Below, piece by piece: positions 17,215 to 25,780 of a stretch of DNA of 64,000 nucleotides; the first letter of the stretch is position 1; each line of letters starts with the position of its first letter. The notes below the pieces were generated by a model that was given only the letters and a program-made list of their open reading frames with translations, was not told the origin of the DNA and ran no database searches. The translations under genes and the position numbers were made by a program. The stretch is taken from assembly GCF_017876095.1 (NCBI RefSeq), contig NZ_JAGINM010000019.1, forward strand, positions 90,606 through 154,605, written 5' to 3'. The DNA is from Azospirillum agricola. Lineage in GTDB: Bacteria; Pseudomonadota; Alphaproteobacteria; Azospirillales; Azospirillaceae.

Positions 17215-18279
17215 ATGCACACCAAGACGATCGACGCCTGGACCCACGACCACGGTTTCGGCCAGGATCGGGTCCGCCCGGCCGAGTTCCGCACGCTCCT
17301 GGTGGTGGTGCTGACCGCCGTGACCATGGTGGCGGAGGTGGGGGCGGGCATCGCCTTCGGATCGATCGCGCTGCTGACCGACGGGCTGCACATGGCCTCG
17401 CACGCGGCGGCGCTGGGCATCGCGCTGCTGGCCTACATCTTCGCCCGCCGCCACGCCCGCAACCGGGCCTTCAGCTTCGGCACCGGCAAGGTGAACGCGC
17501 TGGCCGGCTTCGCCAGCGCGCTGCTGCTGGTCTTCGTCACGCTGCTGATGCTGTGGGAAAGCCTGCACCGGCTGGTCGAGCCGGTGGCGATCGCCTTCGA
17601 CCAGGCGCTGGTCGTCACGCTGGTCGGGCTGGCCGTCAACGTGGCGAGCGCCGCCATCCTGATGCACCGCCCGTCCGGCGCCGCCGCCGGCCACTCCCAC
17701 GGGCACCACGATCACGATCACCATGAGCACGCCCATCGCGACCATGGCGATGCTCACGCGCATCATCGTCACGGCCCCGACCACGGCCCCGACCACGACC
17801 ACGGGCACCACCATCACCACGGCCATGGCGGCCACGATCACCAGGACCACAATTTGCGGGGCGCCATCCTGCATGTGCTGGCCGACATCGCGACGTCGGT
17901 GCTGGCGGTTCTGGCGCTGCTGGGCGGCAAGCATCTCGGCGCCTCCTGGCTCGATCCCGCCATCGGCATCGTCGGCGCCGTGATGATCGCCCGCTGGTCC
18001 TGGGGGCTGCTGCGCGACACCGGCAAGGTGCTGCTCGACCAGGAGGCGCCGGACGCGGTGCGCGAGGCGGTGCGCGGCGCCATCGAGGCCGACGGCGACA
18101 CCCGCATCGCCGACCTGCATGTCTGGTCGATCGGTCCGGGGCTGTTCACCACGGTGCTGTCGGTGGTCAGCCACGAGCCGCGCAGCCCGGACCATTACAA
18201 GGCGCTGCTGCCCGCCGGGCTGGGGCTGGTGCATCCGGTCGTCGAGGTGCGCCGCTGCCCCGGCGAGGCCGCCTGCTGA
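17215..18279 (+). CDS. Cation diffusion facilitator with long His-rich loop (DmeF-like)
   Basis: 354 residues, inner-membrane metal-proton antiporter. Six hydrophobic segments; conserved TM2 motif LLTDGLHMASHAAALG and TM5 motif HVLADIATSVLAVLALL carry the Asp/His metal-site residues. Between TM4 and TM5 (about 158-215) is a very His/Asp-rich cytoplasmic loop with over 30 histidines. The N-terminal HDHGF segment and this layout fit DmeF, which exports cobalt and nickel; zinc is also possible. Located 91 bases after the AraC gene, with an inverted repeat GGACCG/CGGTCC between, so it may be controlled separately. Its link to the metallophore locus is inferred from position. Confidence 0.88.
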   Translation: MHTKTIDAWTHDHGFGQDRVRPAEFRTLLVVVLTAVTMVAEVGAGIAFGSIALLTDGLHMASHAAALGIALLAYIFARRHARNRAFSFGTGKVNALAGFASALLLVFVTLLMLWESLHRLVEPVAIAFDQALVVTLVGLAVNVASAAILMHRPSGAAAGHSHGHHDHDHHEHAHRDHGDAHAHHRHGPDHGPDHDHGHHHHHGHGGHDHQDHNLRGAILHVLADIATSVLAVLALLGGKHLGASWLDPAIGIVGAVMIARWSWGLLRDTGKVLLDQEAPDAVREAVRGAIEADGDTRIADLHVWSIGPGLFTTVLSVVSHEPRSPDHYKALLPAGLGLVHPVVEVRRCPGEAAC

Positions 18280-18307
18280 CGGGCCGGGATGACAGGGTTG
18301 CGGCCGG

Positions 18308-19108
18308 TCACTCGCCGGTGAAGCTGGGCGGGCGCTTGGACAGCATGGCGTCGACCGCCTCGCGGTGGTCGGCGGTGGCGTGGGCCAGCGCCTGCATGGC
18401 CGCCGACATCTCCAGCAGCGTGTCGATGCGGACGTGCCGGCCCTCGCGCAGCAGGCGCTTGGTCATGCGCACGGCGTGCGGCGGGTTGACGGCGATCCGT
18501 CGGGCGAGCGCGCGGGCCGCCGGCAGCAGCTCCCCGGCCGGCACCACCTTGGAGACCAACCCGCAGGCCAGCGCCTCGGCGGCGTCGATCGGGTCGCCGG
18601 TGAAGGCCATCTCGCACGCCTTCGAGAAGCCGACGACGCGCGGCAGCAGCCACGCCCCGCCGTCGCCCGGCACGATGCCGACCTTGACGAAGCTTTCGGC
18701 GAAGCGGGCCGTCTGCGAGGCGATGCGCAGGTCGCACATGCAGGCGAGGTCGCAGCCGGCGCCGATCGCCGGGCCGTTGACCGCCGCGATCACCGGCACC
18801 TCCAGCCGCTCGAAGGCGAGCGGGATGCGCTGGATGCCGCGCTGGTAGTTGTGGCGGGTGCGCGCCGGCAGGGGATCGTTCAGCCCGCCGCCCTCGCGCA
18901 TGGTGTGCAGGTTCCCGCCGGAGGAGAAGGCGCTGCCGGTGCCGGTCAGGATGGCGACGCGCACCGCCGGATCCCCGTTCAGCCGGTCGAGCGCGTCCAC
19001 CACCGCCTCGACCATGTCGGGGTCGGAGATGGGGTTGCGCAGGTCCGGGCGGTTCAGCGTCAGGGTGACGATGCCGTCTTCCAGCTCGTACAGGACGGGG
19101 TCGCTCAT
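18308..19108 (-). CDS. Crotonase-family enoyl-CoA hydratase/isomerase-like protein
   Basis: 266 residues, last gene of the leftward IclR-linked operon, 26 bases after the dehydrogenase gene, with GGAGG before its ATG. The crotonase fold is clear (SAFSSGGNLH oxyanion region, NGPAIGAGCDLACMCDLRIAS, VGIVPGDGGAWLLPR). The two glutamates used by canonical enoyl-CoA hydratase are replaced: Asp in GAGCDL and Phe in the ESFVKVG segment. Simple hydration is therefore not assured; isomerase, ring-cleaving or other crotonase chemistry is possible. Confidence 0.85.
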   Translation of the reverse strand: MSDPVLYELEDGIVTLTLNRPDLRNPISDPDMVEAVVDALDRLNGDPAVRVAILTGTGSAFSSGGNLHTMREGGGLNDPLPARTRHNYQRGIQRIPLAFERLEVPVIAAVNGPAIGAGCDLACMCDLRIASQTARFAESFVKVGIVPGDGGAWLLPRVVGFSKACEMAFTGDPIDAAEALACGLVSKVVPAGELLPAARALARRIAVNPPHAVRMTKRLLREGRHVRIDTLLEMSAAMQALAHATADHREAVDAMLSKRPPSFTGE

Positions 19109-19134
19109 CGGTCGTGTCCTCCGGGTCTTTTGGT

Positions 19135-20283
19135 TCAGCGCAGGCCGAGGCCGCGCGCGATGATGCCGCGCAGGATCTCCCGCGTGCCGCCGCGCAGCGA
19201 GAAGGCCGGGGCGTTCATCACCGTGTGGGCCAGCACGGCGGAGAATTCGCGGGTGGAGTCGAGGTCCGGCTCGGCCTCGACGAGTTGGCGGGCGATCTCC
19301 GGGATCTCCTGCTCGAACAGCGCGCCCAGATCCTTGACCAGCGAGGCCTGCAAGGTCGGGTTCTCGCCCTTGTCGAGCATCCCGGCGACCGAGCGCGACA
19401 GGCGGCGCAGCACGATCAGGTGGCCGACCAGCCGGCCGACCGCGATGGCGGCGTGGCCCGAGGGTTCCGGCCCCAGCGCCCGCACCAGCTCGGTCAGCAG
19501 CGCCATCGAGGACAGGAAGCGCTCCGGCCCGCTGCGCTCGAAGGCCAGCTCGCTCATCACCTGGTTCCAGCCGTCGCCGCGCCGGCCGATCAGCGCGTCG
19601 GCCGGCAGCACGACGTCCTCGAACACCACCTCGTTGAAATGGTGCGCGCCGGACAGGTCGAGGACCGGGCGGATGGTGATGCCGGGGGTGGAGAGATCGA
19701 CCAGCAGCTGGCTGGTGCCGCCCTGGCGGTCCTCGGTCCCGCCGTCGGTGCGGCAGAACAGGATCATGTACTGGGCCTCGTGGGCGTAGGTCGTCCACAG
19801 CTTGGTGCCGTTGACCAGCCATCCCCCCTCCACCGGCACCGCGCGGGTGCGCACGGCGGCGAGGTCCGATCCCGAATCCGGCTCGCTCATGCCGATGCAG
19901 AAGGTGCAGTCGCCCGACGCGATGCGCGGCAGGATGGTCGCGCGCTGCTCCTCCGTGCCGTTCCTCAGCAGCAGCGGGCCGCTCTGGCGGTCGGCGATCC
20001 AGTGGGCGGCGACGGGGGCGCCGGCGGCCAGCATCTCCTCCAGCACGACGTAGCGCTCCAGCGCGCCGCGCTCGTGCCCGCCGTAGCGCTTGGGCCAGGT
20101 CATGGCGATCCAGCCGCGCGCGCCCATCCTGCGGCTGAAGTCGCGGTCGAAGCCGTTCCAGGAGTCGGCGCGCCGGCGCGGCGGTCGGTCGGCCAGCTCG
20201 GTCCTCAGGAAATCGCGGACCTCCGCGCGCAGCGCCTCGGTGGCGTCGCTGGCGGGTGGGGGCGGGAAGGCGATGCGGGGCAT
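19135..20283 (-). CDS. Acyl-CoA dehydrogenase, probable large subunit of a heteromeric pair
   Basis: 382-residue flavin-dependent dehydrogenase. The FAD-binding motif is in CIGMSEPDSGSDLA and the substrate/FAD region in NGTKLWTTYAHEAQY. At the position where canonical enzymes carry the catalytic glutamate (YEG), this protein has RGGTRE. It is 32 bases downstream of another short acyl-CoA dehydrogenase gene. Adjacent unequal pairs of this type form alpha2-beta2 enzymes, as in pimeloyl-CoA and steroid side-chain pathways, so the two probably work together; that is inference. Substrate unknown. Confidence 0.85.
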   Translation of the reverse strand: MPRIAFPPPPASDATEALRAEVRDFLRTELADRPPRRRADSWNGFDRDFSRRMGARGWIAMTWPKRYGGHERGALERYVVLEEMLAAGAPVAAHWIADRQSGPLLLRNGTEEQRATILPRIASGDCTFCIGMSEPDSGSDLAAVRTRAVPVEGGWLVNGTKLWTTYAHEAQYMILFCRTDGGTEDRQGGTSQLLVDLSTPGITIRPVLDLSGAHHFNEVVFEDVVLPADALIGRRGDGWNQVMSELAFERSGPERFLSSMALLTELVRALGPEPSGHAAIAVGRLVGHLIVLRRLSRSVAGMLDKGENPTLQASLVKDLGALFEQEIPEIARQLVEAEPDLDSTREFSAVLAHTVMNAPAFSLRGGTREILRGIIARGLGLR

Positions 20284-20315
20284 GGCGTATCTCTTTCGGA
20301 CGGAGCGCGGGCGGG

Positions 20316-21419
20316 TCAGGCGGCGGTGACGAGCGGCCAGAGACCGTCGGCCCCGGCCGCCGCTGCCGCTTGGCCGAGCTGCCGCGCCCAGGACGCGTCG
20401 TTGCCGTACTCGTCGCGCCAGGACCACAGCCGGCGGGTCAGATGGTGGAGGACATGCTCGTGGGTGAAGCCGATGGCGCCGTGCATCTGGTGGGCGATGG
20501 AACAGGCGATCCCGGCGGCCTCGCCGCAGCGCATCTTGGCGGCGGCGATGGGCAGCGGGCCGGTGGGCAGTGGGCGGGCGCCGCCGGCCGCCAGTTCGGC
20601 GAAGGCTTCGGCCGCGCCATCGGCGGCGGCCCCGGCGGCGGCGGCCTGTCCGGCGAGCACCGCCAGATTCTGCTGCACCGCCTGGAACTTGCCGAGCGGC
20701 CGGCCGAACTGCACGCGCTCCCCGGCGTATTGCACCGTCAGGTCGAGCACGCGCTCGACGGCGCCGGCCATGGCGAGGCTGCGCAGGGTGGCGCCCATGG
20801 CGTGGAGGCTGTCGGCGTCGAGCCCAGTCGGCGCCGGGGCGACGCGGCCGGCGGGCAGGGCGAGGTCGAAGCGCAGGTCGTCGCGCGGCTCGCCGGCGAT
20901 GTTGCGGCCCGCCTCGGCGACTCGCCACTCCCCGGCGTCGAGCCGGACGAGGTGGGACCGGCCATTCTGCTCGGCCACCAGGACGACGGCCGCCGCGTCG
21001 CGGCCCCAGGGAACCCGGCGGGCGGTCCCGGACAGGCGCCAGCCGTCGCCGTCGCGGGTCAGCGACGGCGCGTCGCTTCCGGCCGCCTTGGGCGGCGCCG
21101 CGGTCAGCGGTCCGGCCGGCACCTCCAGCCCGGCGCCAGCCAGCAGCCAGGCGGCCAGCATGCTGTCGGCCAGCGGCAGCGGGGCGGCGAAGGAGCCGGC
21201 GATGCGCACCAGCCCCAGCGCCTCGACCATGCCGAGGCCGAAGCCGCCGGCCTCCTCCGGCACCAGGGCGAGGGGGAGGCCCATCTCCTCGACGGCGGCC
21301 CACAGCTCGGCCGGCCAATGGCCCTCGTCGGCCAGCCGCAGCACGTCGGGCGTGACGCGGTCGGCGAGCAGGCGCCGGGCGGTGTCGGCCAGGATCCCGT
21401 CGGTCATGCTGTCGGTCAT
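20316..21419 (-). CDS. Acyl-CoA dehydrogenase, probable small/partner subunit
   Basis: 367 residues. The N-terminal helical domain (AAVEEMGLPLALVPEEAGGFGLG) and C-terminal QFGRPLGKFQAVQQNLA and HQMHGAIGFTHEH segments identify the family. The central beta domain lacks a good FAD-binding consensus, as seen in partner subunits of heteromeric acyl-CoA dehydrogenases. Its ATG overlaps the preceding dehydrogenase stop by four bases and the next dehydrogenase follows at 32 bases, supporting a shared transcript and a complex with the 19135-20283 product. Confidence 0.82.
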   Translation of the reverse strand: MTDSMTDGILADTARRLLADRVTPDVLRLADEGHWPAELWAAVEEMGLPLALVPEEAGGFGLGMVEALGLVRIAGSFAAPLPLADSMLAAWLLAGAGLEVPAGPLTAAPPKAAGSDAPSLTRDGDGWRLSGTARRVPWGRDAAAVVLVAEQNGRSHLVRLDAGEWRVAEAGRNIAGEPRDDLRFDLALPAGRVAPAPTGLDADSLHAMGATLRSLAMAGAVERVLDLTVQYAGERVQFGRPLGKFQAVQQNLAVLAGQAAAAGAAADGAAEAFAELAAGGARPLPTGPLPIAAAKMRCGEAAGIACSIAHQMHGAIGFTHEHVLHHLTRRLWSWRDEYGNDASWARQLGQAAAAAGADGLWPLVTAA

Positions 21420-22594
21420 CGGCCGGATTCCTGCGTGTAAGTCTTGATGAGGTCGCGGGCGATGACGAGCTTCTGCACCTCCGAGGCGCCCTCGTAGATG
21501 CGCATCGGGCGGACCTCGCGGTACAGCTTCTCCACCACGCTGCCGCGCGCGACGCCGGCCCCGCCGAAGAGCTGGACGGCGGCGTCCACGACGCTGGCGG
21601 CGGCCTCGCTGCCGGTCAGCTTGGCCATCGAGACGTCGCGGGTGCAGCGCCCGCCGGTCGTGTCCTTGGCCCAGGCGGCGCGGTAGACGCAGAGCGCCGC
21701 CTGTTCCAGCGTGGTCGCCATCTCGGCCAGCCTGGTCTGCACGCCGTCCATCTCGGCCATCGCCTTGCCGAACAGGCGGCGGCCGGTGACGCGGCCGAGG
21801 CTCTCGTCGAGCGCCCGGCGCCCGGCGCCGATGCCGGCGGCCCCGACCGAGGCGCGGAAGACGTCGAAGGTCGCCATCGCCACCTTGAAGCCCTGGCCGG
21901 GCGCGCCGACCAGCCGGTCGGGAGTGACGCGCACGGCGTCGAGCCGCAGCGGGGCGGCGGGGTGGGGGGCCATGAAGTCGATGGGCGGGCCGGCGCTCAG
22001 GCCGGCTGAGTCGGCGTCGACCAGGAAGGCGGTCAGGCCGCGCGCGCCCGGCGCCTCGCCGGTGCGGGCGATGACGACGTAATGGTCGGCGAAACCGGCG
22101 TTGGAGATGAAGGTCTTCTCGCCGGTGATGCGCCAGCCGTCGCCGTCGCGCTCGGCCCTGGTCGTGATGTTGGCGACGTCGGAGCCGGTCTCCGGTTCGG
22201 TCAGCGCCAGCGCCGCGATGGCCTCGCCGCGCCGGGCGGGGGGAAGGTAGCGCCGGCACAGATCCGCCGAGCCGGTCTGCCAGAGGGCGGCGGTGCCGAT
22301 GCCCTGCATGACGAAGACCGAATCCGCCAGATCGCCGAAGCGGTAGGCCAGCACCTCGCGCGCCAGGCAGACGCCGCGAAGGTCGATGCGAGCATCCCCC
22401 GCTTCCGCGCCCGGCGGCACGACGACATCGAGCAGCCCCTGGGCCCCCATGGCGCGGGCGAGGATGCGGCTGACGCCGCCGAGGTCGCGGCTGTCCTCGT
22501 CGATCTCCGGAAGCTCCAGGTCGAGCAGCGTCCGGGCGAAGGCGCGGTGGCGGTCCTCGAAGAAGGGGGTGTCCCAGAGCGGCCAGGGTTTCAT
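21416..22594 (-). CDS. Acyl-CoA dehydrogenase (canonical)
   Basis: 392 residues, FAD-dependent alpha,beta-desaturation of an acyl-CoA. Family motifs: LALTEPETGSDVAN, TGEKTFISNAGFADHYV, QLFGGAGVARGS, and RIYEGASE with the catalytic glutamate. AGGAG seven bases before ATG 22594 supports that start over the in-frame ATG 15 bases upstream. Third enzyme of the leftward operon, coupled to the next gene by an ATGA overlap. Electrons would go to ETF. Confidence 0.88.
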   Translation of the reverse strand: MKPWPLWDTPFFEDRHRAFARTLLDLELPEIDEDSRDLGGVSRILARAMGAQGLLDVVVPPGAEAGDARIDLRGVCLAREVLAYRFGDLADSVFVMQGIGTAALWQTGSADLCRRYLPPARRGEAIAALALTEPETGSDVANITTRAERDGDGWRITGEKTFISNAGFADHYVVIARTGEAPGARGLTAFLVDADSAGLSAGPPIDFMAPHPAAPLRLDAVRVTPDRLVGAPGQGFKVAMATFDVFRASVGAAGIGAGRRALDESLGRVTGRRLFGKAMAEMDGVQTRLAEMATTLEQAALCVYRAAWAKDTTGGRCTRDVSMAKLTGSEAAASVVDAAVQLFGGAGVARGSVVEKLYREVRPMRIYEGASEVQKLVIARDLIKTYTQESGR

Positions 22595-22622
22595 GGGGGA
22601 CTCCTGCATGGGAGACGGGGGC

Positions 22623-23795
22623 TCAGCCCAGCCGTTCGAGGATGGTGGCGGTGCCGAGGCCGCCGGCGCAGCACATGGTCTGGAGGCCGAAGGTCGCGTC
22701 GCGCCGCTCCAGCTCGTGCAGCAGCGTGGTCATCAGCCGCGCCCCCGACGCGCCCAGCGGGTGGCCCAGCGCGATGGCGCCGCCGTTGACGTTCAGCCGC
22801 TCCGGATCGGCGCCCAGCTCGCGCTGCCAGACCATCGGCACCGGGGCGAAGGCCTCGTTCACCTCGAACAGGTCGATGTCGCCGAGCGCCAACCCGGACC
22901 GCTCCAGCACGCGGCGGGTCGCCGGGATCGGGCCGGTCAGCATCAGCGTCGGGTCGGAGCCCAGAGTCGTCACCGCGCGGAAGCGCGCGCGGGGCGTCAG
23001 CCCGTGCGCCTTGGCGACCTCCGCCGCCATCAGCAGCAGCGCGGAGGCACCGTCGGCGATCTGCGACGAGTTGCCGGCGGTGATCCGCCCGTTCTCGCGG
23101 AAGCTGGTCTTCAGGGTGGACAGCTTCTCGCGGCTGGTGTCGCGGCGGATCGTCTCGTCCCTCGCCAGCGTCGCGCCGGTCTCCGGCAGGTCGCGCTCGC
23201 GCCAGTCGTCCACCGGCACCGGCACGATCTCGCGGTCGAAGAAACCGGCGTCGGCCGCCGCCGCCGCCTTGCGGTGGCTGGCGATGGCGTAGTCGTCGAT
23301 GGCGTCGCGGGTCAGGCCCCAGGCGTCGGTGATGCGTTCCGCCGCCTCGCCCTGCGAGATCTGCGGGTGGGCCTCCAGCAGCTTCCAGCCGAAGGGCTTG
23401 CCGTGGACGTCGCGGTTGCCGCCCATCGGCACGCGGCTCATGCTTTCCACCCCGCCGGCCACCACCACGTCGTACTCGCCCGACGCGATGGAGCCGAGCG
23501 CGGCGTGGACCGCCGCCTCCGCCGAGCCGCATTTGCGGTCCACCGTCATGCCGGGGATCGTCGCCGGCCAGCCGGCGCTCAGCAGCGCGGTGCGCGCCGG
23601 GTTGGTGGACTGCTCGCCGACCTGGGTGACGCAGCCGAACACCACGTCGTCGACCAGCTCCGGCGCGATGCCGGTCCGGCGGACGATCTCGCGCAGGACC
23701 AGCGCGCCCAAATGGTCGGCCCGCACCGGGGCCAGCGCGCCGCGGAAGCGGCCGATCGGGGTGCGGACGGCCTCGACGATGACGACCTCACGCAT
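22623..23795 (-). CDS. Acetyl-CoA acyltransferase (thiolase)
   Basis: 390 residues, standard thiolase length. The acyl-accepting cysteine is in VDRKCGSAEAAVH (near 90), the catalytic histidine in NGGAIALGHPLGASG and the second cysteine in MCCAGGLGTA. It cleaves a 3-ketoacyl-CoA to acetyl-CoA and a shortened acyl-CoA. It begins 3 bases after the 3-hydroxyacyl-CoA dehydrogenase gene stop, so the last two steps of the spiral are encoded side by side. Confidence 0.9.
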   Translation of the reverse strand: MREVVIVEAVRTPIGRFRGALAPVRADHLGALVLREIVRRTGIAPELVDDVVFGCVTQVGEQSTNPARTALLSAGWPATIPGMTVDRKCGSAEAAVHAALGSIASGEYDVVVAGGVESMSRVPMGGNRDVHGKPFGWKLLEAHPQISQGEAAERITDAWGLTRDAIDDYAIASHRKAAAAADAGFFDREIVPVPVDDWRERDLPETGATLARDETIRRDTSREKLSTLKTSFRENGRITAGNSSQIADGASALLLMAAEVAKAHGLTPRARFRAVTTLGSDPTLMLTGPIPATRRVLERSGLALGDIDLFEVNEAFAPVPMVWQRELGADPERLNVNGGAIALGHPLGASGARLMTTLLHELERRDATFGLQTMCCAGGLGTATILERLG

Positions 23796-23798
23796 GGT

Positions 23799-24722
23799 TC
23801 ACTTGCTCCCCAGCAGGCCGGAACCGGGGACCTTCGTCCCGTTCTCGTACTTGTAGACGCCATGGCCGACCTTGCGGCCGGTGCGGCCCGACTTGACCAT
23901 CTTGGCGATCAGCGGGCAGGGCCGGAACTTCTCGCCGAGCGACTGGTGGAGGTATTGCAGCACGGCCAGCCGCGTGTCCCAGCCGGTCATGTCGCCCAGC
24001 TCCAGCGGCCCCATCGGGTGGCCGAGACCGAGGCGCAGCGCGATGTCGATGTCCTCGGCGCTGGCGACGCCGGATTCCAGCATGTACATCGCCTCGTTGC
24101 CGAGCATCGCCGACATGCGGCTGGTGGTGAAGCCCGGCGCCTCGTTGACGACGATGGAGGTCTTGCCCAGCGCGTCCGACCACGCCCTCAGCCGGTCGAC
24201 CACGCTGTCATCGGTCGCCAGCCCGCGGATGATCTCGACCAGCTTCATCTTGTGGACGGGGTTGAAGAAATGCATCCCGGCGACCCGCTCCGGCCGGGCC
24301 GAGGCGGCGGCGATCTCGGTGATGCTCAGCGCCGAGGTGTTGGTGGCGATGATCGCGCCGGCCGCCACCACCGGGTCGATGGCGCGGATGACGTCGATCT
24401 TGACGGCGAGCTGCTCCGACGCGGTCTCCACCACCAGATCGGCGCCGGTCGCGGCGGCGGCGAGGTCGCTGGCCGGGGTGATCAGCGACAGGGTGCGCGC
24501 CGCCGTCTCCTCCGTCAGCTTGCCGAGCCCGACCGCGTCGGCGACGATCTTGCGGATGTTGCCGAGCGCGTCGTCCAGCGCGGCGGCCTTCACGTCGAAC
24601 AGCGTGGTGGCGTAGCCGCGCACCGCGAAGGCGTGGGCGATGCCACGGCCCATGATGCCGGCGCCGACGACCGTGACCTTGGCGTCGCCGGGAATGGTGG
24701 TGTTCGGGGTAGGGGCGTTCAT
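23799..24722 (-). CDS. 3-hydroxyacyl-CoA dehydrogenase, NAD-dependent
   Basis: 307 residues, oxidises (S)-3-hydroxyacyl-CoA to the ketoacyl-CoA. Rossmann motif VVGAGIMGRGIA at the N-terminus; catalytic histidine segment HFFNPVHKMKLVEII; C-terminal domain with GPLELGDMTGWD. AAGGTG six bases before ATG 24722 selects this start over the GTG at 24734. Single-function PaaH/HbdA type rather than a FadB fusion. Confidence 0.9.
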   Translation of the reverse strand: MNAPTPNTTIPGDAKVTVVGAGIMGRGIAHAFAVRGYATTLFDVKAAALDDALGNIRKIVADAVGLGKLTEETAARTLSLITPASDLAAAATGADLVVETASEQLAVKIDVIRAIDPVVAAGAIIATNTSALSITEIAAASARPERVAGMHFFNPVHKMKLVEIIRGLATDDSVVDRLRAWSDALGKTSIVVNEAPGFTTSRMSAMLGNEAMYMLESGVASAEDIDIALRLGLGHPMGPLELGDMTGWDTRLAVLQYLHQSLGEKFRPCPLIAKMVKSGRTGRKVGHGVYKYENGTKVPGSGLLGSK

Positions 24723-24740
24723 CGGTCGGTTCACCTTGTC

Positions 24741-25577
24741 TCAGTGCCCCGTGAAAACGGGGCGGCGCTTTTCGCGGAAGGCGGCGGCGGCTTCCATCCG
24801 GTCCTCGGTGGTCAGCAGCAGCGTGAAGAGGGTCCTTTCCAGCGCGATCCCGTCCTTGAGGTCGAGGTCGGCGCCGGCCATCACCGCCTCCTTGACGTAG
24901 GCGGCGGCGGTCGGCGACTTGGCGGCGACGGTCTCGGCCAGCGCCAGGGACTGTTCGGCCAGCGCGCCCTGCGACGGCGCCAGCCGGGAGATCACGCCGA
25001 GCCGCAGCGCCTCCTCCGCGCCGAAGCGCTCGCCGGTCAGCATCAGGTCGAGCGCCCGGCCGACCCCGATCAGGCGGGGCAGCCGCTGGGTGCCCCCGGC
25101 GCCGGGAATCAGGCCGAGGTTGATCTCGGGCAGGCCGAACAGCGCGTCGGCCGAGGCGATGCGGATGTCGCAGGCCAGCGCGATCTCGAAGCCGCCGCCC
25201 AGGCAGAAGCCGTGGATGGCGGCGATGGTCGGCTTGCCCAGCGCCGCCACGGCGTCGACGTAGGCGATGGCGGGATCGGTCCGGCGGGCGGCGACGGCGG
25301 AGGTGACGGGCCGGAACTCCTTGATGTCGGCGCCGACGCAGAAGCCGCGCTCGCCGGCCGCGCGGATCAGGACGGCGCGGATTTCCGGATCGGCCTCCAG
25401 CGCGCGGCAGGCGCGGGTCAGGCCGCCGCGCACCGCCATGTTGATGGCGTTCAGCGCGTCCGGCCGGTTGAGCGTGACGATGCCGACGCCGTTGCGCCGT
25501 TCGACGAGGACGGCGCCGTCGCCGTGGGGCTCGCCGTCGTGGGCTCCAACGGCATGGGATTCTGGGTCGCTGGGCAT
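24741..25577 (-). CDS. Enoyl-CoA hydratase (canonical crotonase)
   Basis: 278 residues, first gene of the leftward operon. Crotonase motifs FCVGADIKEF (oxyanion hole), GGGFEIALACDI and LFGLPEINLGLIPGAGGTQRL carry both catalytic glutamates, so true hydratase activity is expected, in contrast to the divergent paralogue at 18308. It lies 203 bases from the divergent iclR gene; the gap holds a perfect 16-bp palindrome. Confidence 0.88.
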   Translation of the reverse strand: MPSDPESHAVGAHDGEPHGDGAVLVERRNGVGIVTLNRPDALNAINMAVRGGLTRACRALEADPEIRAVLIRAAGERGFCVGADIKEFRPVTSAVAARRTDPAIAYVDAVAALGKPTIAAIHGFCLGGGFEIALACDIRIASADALFGLPEINLGLIPGAGGTQRLPRLIGVGRALDLMLTGERFGAEEALRLGVISRLAPSQGALAEQSLALAETVAAKSPTAAAYVKEAVMAGADLDLKDGIALERTLFTLLLTTEDRMEAAAAFREKRRPVFTGH

Positions 25578-25718
25578 GGGGAATTTCCCGGAAAACCGTG
25601 AGGGTCGGCGGGGGTGGCGCGCCGCCGCGGGCTGCGGGTTTCAAAGGCGCTGCGGGGCGCGGATTGTCCGTGCCGCCACCGTTACGCTAAGCCGGCGAAC
25701 GAAGTGGCGCAAGCGGTT

Positions 25719-25734
25719 TTTCTCCATGGAGAAA
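25719..25734. promoter_or_regulatory. Perfect 16-bp palindrome in the iclR/operon divergent region
   Basis: TTTCTCCATGGAGAAA is an exact palindrome 46 bases before the iclR start and about 140 bases before the divergent crotonase gene, flanked by TT on the left and G then TTTTT on the right. IclR proteins bind palindromes of about this size in their own divergent promoters, so this is the likely operator controlling both directions. An AT-rich GATATAAATTAATT follows at 25746-25759. Confidence 0.65.
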
Positions 25735-25780
25735 GTTTTTCTGACGATATAAATTAATTCCGGAAGAGACGAAGGGGAGC

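Noticed and set aside
17690..17850. Short tandem repeats suggesting a minisatellite
   Set aside because: The repeats are CAC/CAT codons of the histidine-rich loop of the cation diffusion facilitator.
22386..25601. A 1071-codon open frame on the plus strand
   Set aside because: Composition is low-complexity Gly/Arg/Gln/His; it is antiparallel to the thiolase, hydroxyacyl-CoA dehydrogenase and crotonase genes, which have intact active sites.
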